A DNA stretch of 52,193 nt from Sanguibacter keddieii (GTDB lineage Bacteria; Actinomycetota; Actinomycetes; Actinomycetales; Actinomycetaceae): NCBI RefSeq assembly GCF_001064145.1, contig NZ_JVOJ01000004.1, positions 1 through 52,193 of the forward strand, given 5' to 3'. Positions 49,218 to 52,193 of the stretch are shown here, one piece after another; positions within the stretch are counted from its first letter, which is position 1, and every line of letters begins with the position of its first letter. The position numbers were made by a program, and so were the translations under genes. The notes beneath the pieces were generated by a model. It ran no database searches, was not told where the DNA came from, and saw nothing but the letters and a program-made list of their open reading frames with translations.

Positions 49218-50216
49218 GTGCGTCTTCACGTCACGTATGCCGGTGGCACCATCGGCATGGTCGACTCCCCCGAGGGGCTGCGCCCCGGCGCTGACCTGCA
49301 GGGTTGGTTCGGCTCCCAGCTGGAGGGCATCGAGCTGGCCTCGAACATTACGATGTCGACGCTGGACCCGCTCATCGACTCCTCGGAGGCTACCCCCGAG
49401 GACTGGCAGGCCATCATCGACGACATCAACGCGCACGCCGAGACGACCGATGCCTTCCTGGTCCTGCACGGCACGGACACGATGGCCTACTCGGCAGCTG
49501 CCCTGTCCTTCGCGCTGGCGAGCATGGGTAAGCCTGTCGTCCTGACCGGCTCCCAGTACCCCCTCGGCGTCGTCGGCTCGGACGCGTCGGCAAACGTCAC
49601 AGGCGCGCTACGCGCGGCAATTTCGCGCCACGCCCGCGGAGTCATGCTGTTCTTCGGGCACAAGCTCCTGGCCGGCAACCGCGCCACCAAGACCTCGTCG
49701 TGGGCATTCCGCGGCTTCGAGTCACCCTCCGTGTCCCCCATGGCGCGCACGGGCGCGCCATGGCGCTGGTACGGGGCTCCGAGCGCGGGCACCGGCTGGA
49801 CCGATCCCAGCCCGTACATGCGCCAGGACGTCGCCGTCATCGACGTGGTGCCCGGCATGAGCGCCGCGCGACTGCGCGCCATGACGACGCCCCACCCGGA
49901 CGCGGTCATCCTGCGCACATTCGGCGTGGGTAACATCCCGGCATCCGAACCGGGGCTCGTGGACGTCCTGGCCGAGCTCGCGCAGGCCGAGGTGCCGATC
50001 ATCGTCGCCTCCCAGTGCTACCAGTCCGAGGTCATGCTCGGCCACTACGAGGCCGGCAACGCCCTGGCGCGCCTCGGCGCGATCGGCGCGCACGACATGA
50101 CGCTCGAGGCCCTCTACGCCAAGACCGTCTTCCTGCTCTCGCAGGGCAAGCGCGGCGCGGACTTCAAGCGGTGGATGGATCTGTCCATCGCGGGAGAGCT
50201 CACCCTCCAGGACTGA
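49218..50216 (+). CDS. ansA: L-asparaginase, type I-like (cytoplasmic)
   Basis: 332 aa from a GTG with AAAGGA upstream. Catalytic motifs of the asparaginase family: TYAGGTIGM (first Thr) near residue 6, and HGTDTMAYSAAALS near 84 with the second Thr and Asp; GSQYPLG and the downstream KTSSWAF follow. No signal peptide, as for cytosolic type I enzymes. It hydrolyses asparagine to aspartate and ammonia after import by the upstream permease; the two form an operon. Confidence 0.9.
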   Translation: MRLHVTYAGGTIGMVDSPEGLRPGADLQGWFGSQLEGIELASNITMSTLDPLIDSSEATPEDWQAIIDDINAHAETTDAFLVLHGTDTMAYSAAALSFALASMGKPVVLTGSQYPLGVVGSDASANVTGALRAAISRHARGVMLFFGHKLLAGNRATKTSSWAFRGFESPSVSPMARTGAPWRWYGAPSAGTGWTDPSPYMRQDVAVIDVVPGMSAARLRAMTTPHPDAVILRTFGVGNIPASEPGLVDVLAELAQAEVPIIVASQCYQSEVMLGHYEAGNALARLGAIGAHDMTLEALYAKTVFLLSQGKRGADFKRWMDLSIAGELTLQD

Positions 50217-50236
50217 GCATCTTCCACCCGACACGG

Positions 50237-50287
50237 CCCCGGCCTCGTCCCCGGCGCAGAGCGCGCCACAGGGACACGAGGCCGGGG
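50237..50287 (+). terminator. terminator after ansA
   Basis: A perfect 12-bp stem (CCCCGGCCTCGT with ACGAGGCCGGGG) across a 27-nt loop is followed by TTTGT. It lies 21 nt past the ansA stop. Confidence 0.7.
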
Positions 50288-50342
50288 TTTGTCATGACCA
50301 TCGGATCCTCCCCGGGGGCCGAGGGGCCGTAGAATAGTGGCC

Positions 50343-51851
50343 ATGAGTGAAGAAGCCTCCCAGTCCATGGCCGATCGCGGCGAAAACCGCTCCCGTCAGC
50401 CCCAGTCCTCCGCCTTCCGCGATTTCATCGGCTCCGGATGGGGGCCCCGCCCCTCCGAACTGCCCGAGCGCGAGCGCGTCGCCGACTTCGTGGCCGACCG
50501 CACCCTCAAGGCCGGCGCCCCCTTCCCGGGCGAGCGCCTCGTCGTGCCCGCGGGCCCCTACAAGGTCCGCTCCAACGACTGCGACTACCGTTTCCGCGCG
50601 CACTCCGCCTTCGCGCACCTGTCGGGCCTGGGCGGCGAGAAGGAGCCGGACACCGTCCTGGTGCTGGAGCCGAACGAGGACGGCACCCACACTCCCCTGC
50701 TCTTTTTCAAGCCCCGCGCCTCGCGTTCTTCCAAGGAGTTTTACGCGGACGCCCGCTACGGCGAATTCTGGGTGGGCGCGCGCCCCTCGCTCGAGGAGCT
50801 GAGCGCGCAGACCGGTCTGGAGACCCGCCACATCGACACGCTGCGCGACGTGCTGGCGAAGGACGCCGGGACCGTTCAGCTGCGCATCGTGCGCGGCGTT
50901 GATGGACACATCGAGGCGATGGTCAACGAGGTGCGCACCCAGGCCGGGCTGCCGGCAGGTGAGGAGGCCCGCGAGGACGACGAGCGTTTCGAGGAGCGCC
51001 TCTCCGAAATCCGTCTCATCAAGGATGCTTTCGAGCTCGACGAGATGATTCGCGCGGTCGAGGTCACCAAGGCCGGCTTCGAGGACATCATCCGCGTCCT
51101 GCCCCGCGCCGTGGGCCACCGTCGCGGCGAGCGCGTCATCGAGGGCGCGTTCGCGGCCGTCGCCCGCGAGGAGGGCAACGGCGAGGGCTACGAGACCATC
51201 GCGGCCTCGGGCAACCACGCGAACACCCTGCACTGGATCGACAATGACGGCGAGGTGCGTGAGGGCGACCTGGTGCTCGTCGACGCAGGTGTCGAGGTTG
51301 ACTCCCTGTACACGGCCGACATCACGCGCACGCTGCCCGTCAACGGCCGTTTCACCGAGGTTCAGGCCCGCGTCTACCAGGCCGTCCTCGATGCCTGCGA
51401 GGCCGCCCTGGCCCGCGCGAACGAGCCGGGCTGCCGTTTCAAGGACGTGCACGACGCCGCCATGCGCGTCATCGCCGCCCGCCTGCATGAGTGGGGTATC
51501 CTGCCCGTCACTCCCGAGGAGTCCCTGTCACCCGAGGGCCAGCAGCACCGCCGCTGGATGCCGCACGGCACCAGCCACCACCTGGGCCTGGACGTGCACG
51601 ACTGCGCGAAGGCGCGCGCGGAGCTCTACCAGGGCGCGCTGCTGGAGCCGGGCATGGTCTTCACGATCGAGCCGGGCCTGTACTTCCGCGCCGACGACCT
51701 GCTGATCCCCGAGGAGTACCGGGGCATCGGCGTGCGCATCGAAGACGACGTCGTGGTGAACGCCGACGGCACGGTCACGCGTCTCTCCGAAGACATCCCG
51801 CGCACGATCGCGGATGTCGAGGAGTGGATCGCGCGCGTTCAGTCCCGCTGA
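50343..51851 (+). CDS. pepP: Xaa-Pro aminopeptidase (M24B, aminopeptidase P)
   Basis: 502 aa. N-terminal creatinase-like domain to about residue 240, then the pita-bread metalloprotease domain. Dinuclear-metal ligands are visible: VLVDAGVEVDSLYTADITRT (two Asp), MPHGTSHHLGLDVHD (His), FTIEPGLYF (Glu) and GIGVRIEDDVVV (Glu). It removes N-terminal residues before proline and is cytosolic. The ATG at 50343 has no ribosome-binding site; TAGAAT (50330-50335) lies 7 nt upstream, so the transcript is probably leaderless. A GTG at 50337 is in frame but less likely. Confidence 0.92.
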   Translation: MSEEASQSMADRGENRSRQPQSSAFRDFIGSGWGPRPSELPERERVADFVADRTLKAGAPFPGERLVVPAGPYKVRSNDCDYRFRAHSAFAHLSGLGGEKEPDTVLVLEPNEDGTHTPLLFFKPRASRSSKEFYADARYGEFWVGARPSLEELSAQTGLETRHIDTLRDVLAKDAGTVQLRIVRGVDGHIEAMVNEVRTQAGLPAGEEAREDDERFEERLSEIRLIKDAFELDEMIRAVEVTKAGFEDIIRVLPRAVGHRRGERVIEGAFAAVAREEGNGEGYETIAASGNHANTLHWIDNDGEVREGDLVLVDAGVEVDSLYTADITRTLPVNGRFTEVQARVYQAVLDACEAALARANEPGCRFKDVHDAAMRVIAARLHEWGILPVTPEESLSPEGQQHRRWMPHGTSHHLGLDVHDCAKARAELYQGALLEPGMVFTIEPGLYFRADDLLIPEEYRGIGVRIEDDVVVNADGTVTRLSEDIPRTIADVEEWIARVQSR

Positions 51852-51892
51852 GCCACGCGGAGACGCTGAGGTTACGCCTCGGTCTGGTCCTC

Positions 51893-51948
51893 TGAACTGC
51901 CTCCCGTTTCTTGGACATCGAAATTGAAGTCCAGGGAATGGGAGGCTT
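51893..51948 (+). mobile_element. left end of an IS3-like insertion sequence
   Basis: TGAACTGCCTCCCGTTTCTTGGACA is the kind of terminal sequence carried by IS3-family elements (quoted in part: TGAACTGCCTCCCG, TTTCTTGGAC). CCTCCC-x-TT-x-C-x-TGGAC (51899-51915) and GTCC-x-x-GG-x-AATGGGAGG form an imperfect 17-bp inverted repeat that covers the transposase ribosome-binding site. The right end lies outside the window, so a target duplication cannot be checked. Confidence 0.65.
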
Positions 51949-51951
51949 TTC

Positions 51952-52193
51952 GTGTCTGTGGATCTGCGGTTGAGGCATGGTCGTTTGCTTCGGGAGCAGG
52001 CTGTTGAATTGTTTGAGAGGGGGATTGGCTATGGCTTGACCGCCAAGAGGCTGGGTGTGCCTGCTGAGGCTGTGCGAGACTGGCAGAAGACGTACCGCGC
52101 TATCGGGAAGGACGGGCTTCTTGCCATGGGAGGACAGCAGGCCAGATATGACTATGAGACCAAGGTCGCCGCAGCGAGCGCCGTGGTTGATGG
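51952..52193 (+). CDS. IS3-family transposase OrfA (partial)
   Basis: 80 codons from a GTG with GGGAGG 6 nt upstream to the window edge. The product (VSVDLRLRHGRLLREQAVEL, FERGIGYGLTAKRLGVPAEA, VRDWQKTYRAIGKDGLL) is a helix-turn-helix OrfA of the IS3/IS150 type, which binds the element ends. The catalytic OrfB would lie downstream. An intact start and end sequence suggest a recent insertion. Confidence 0.8.
   Translation, partial: MSVDLRLRHGRLLREQAVELFERGIGYGLTAKRLGVPAEAVRDWQKTYRAIGKDGLLAMGGQQARYDYETKVAAASAVVD

Overview
The window is high-GC (roughly 65%) chromosomal DNA from an actinobacterium. It encodes an AdnA/AdnB recombination helicase-nuclease pair, a DUF3107 gene, LPXTG-like wall-anchored proteins ending in Arg-rich tails, GTG starts and several probably leaderless genes. 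Together with a surface-glycan locus carrying phosphocholine (lic) genes, this suggests an oral Actinomycetaceae such as Schaalia/Actinomyces. The genus is inference from remembered gene content, not from a search.

Layout. 1-746 (minus): 5' part of a secreted protein with choline-binding-type WYY repeats. 898-8094 (minus): glycan export and assembly genes, namely wzt, wzm, a possible 38-codon ORF, an RgpF-like glycosyltransferase, an epimerase, a GT2 and a GT4. 8194-18071 (plus): GT4, a DUF2142 membrane protein, then a phosphocholine operon (winged-helix + LicC + LicA fusion, LicB-type transporter, LicD, a LicD relative lacking the catalytic segment), a flippase and a last GT4. 18072-19076: gene-free DNA holding two structured repeat arrays. 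19077-24330: a decayed inositol-type catabolic locus. Its GntR regulator and MFS sugar transporter are intact, but four enzyme genes have been reduced to chimeras or internally deleted remnants. 24379-34082: adnB, adnA, DUF3107, a ferritin-like protein and a DEAD-box RNA helicase, an order I remember from mycobacteria. 34083-37497: a malic enzyme flanked by two related blocks of an unusual five-box repeat family. 37498-43033 (minus): membrane-tethered AlbA_2 protein, a YtrA-type GntR/ABC operon, and glycogen phosphorylase. 43425-45829: two convergent sortase-type surface proteins. 46031-51851: MarC protein, PHP phosphoesterase, asparagine permease + asparaginase, Xaa-Pro aminopeptidase. 51893 to the end: left end of an IS3-like element.

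How it may work together. The first 18 kb looks like one surface-polysaccharide program: glycosyltransferases build a glycan, Wzm/Wzt and the flippase-like protein export it, and the lic genes import choline, activate it and transfer it. The protein at position 1 carries repeats of the kind that bind phosphocholine-decorated walls, so the decoration and a possible ligand for it lie about 10 kb apart.

The most unusual elements are the five-box repeats (three direct boxes, then two inverted ones, on a 19-20 nt period, seven of eight followed by AACAAG). Box sequence differs between elements while the geometry is kept. Others are the collapsed inositol locus, the LicD paralogue missing its DDD segment, and an exactly duplicated ribosome-binding-site/start-codon cassette ahead of the DUF2142 gene.
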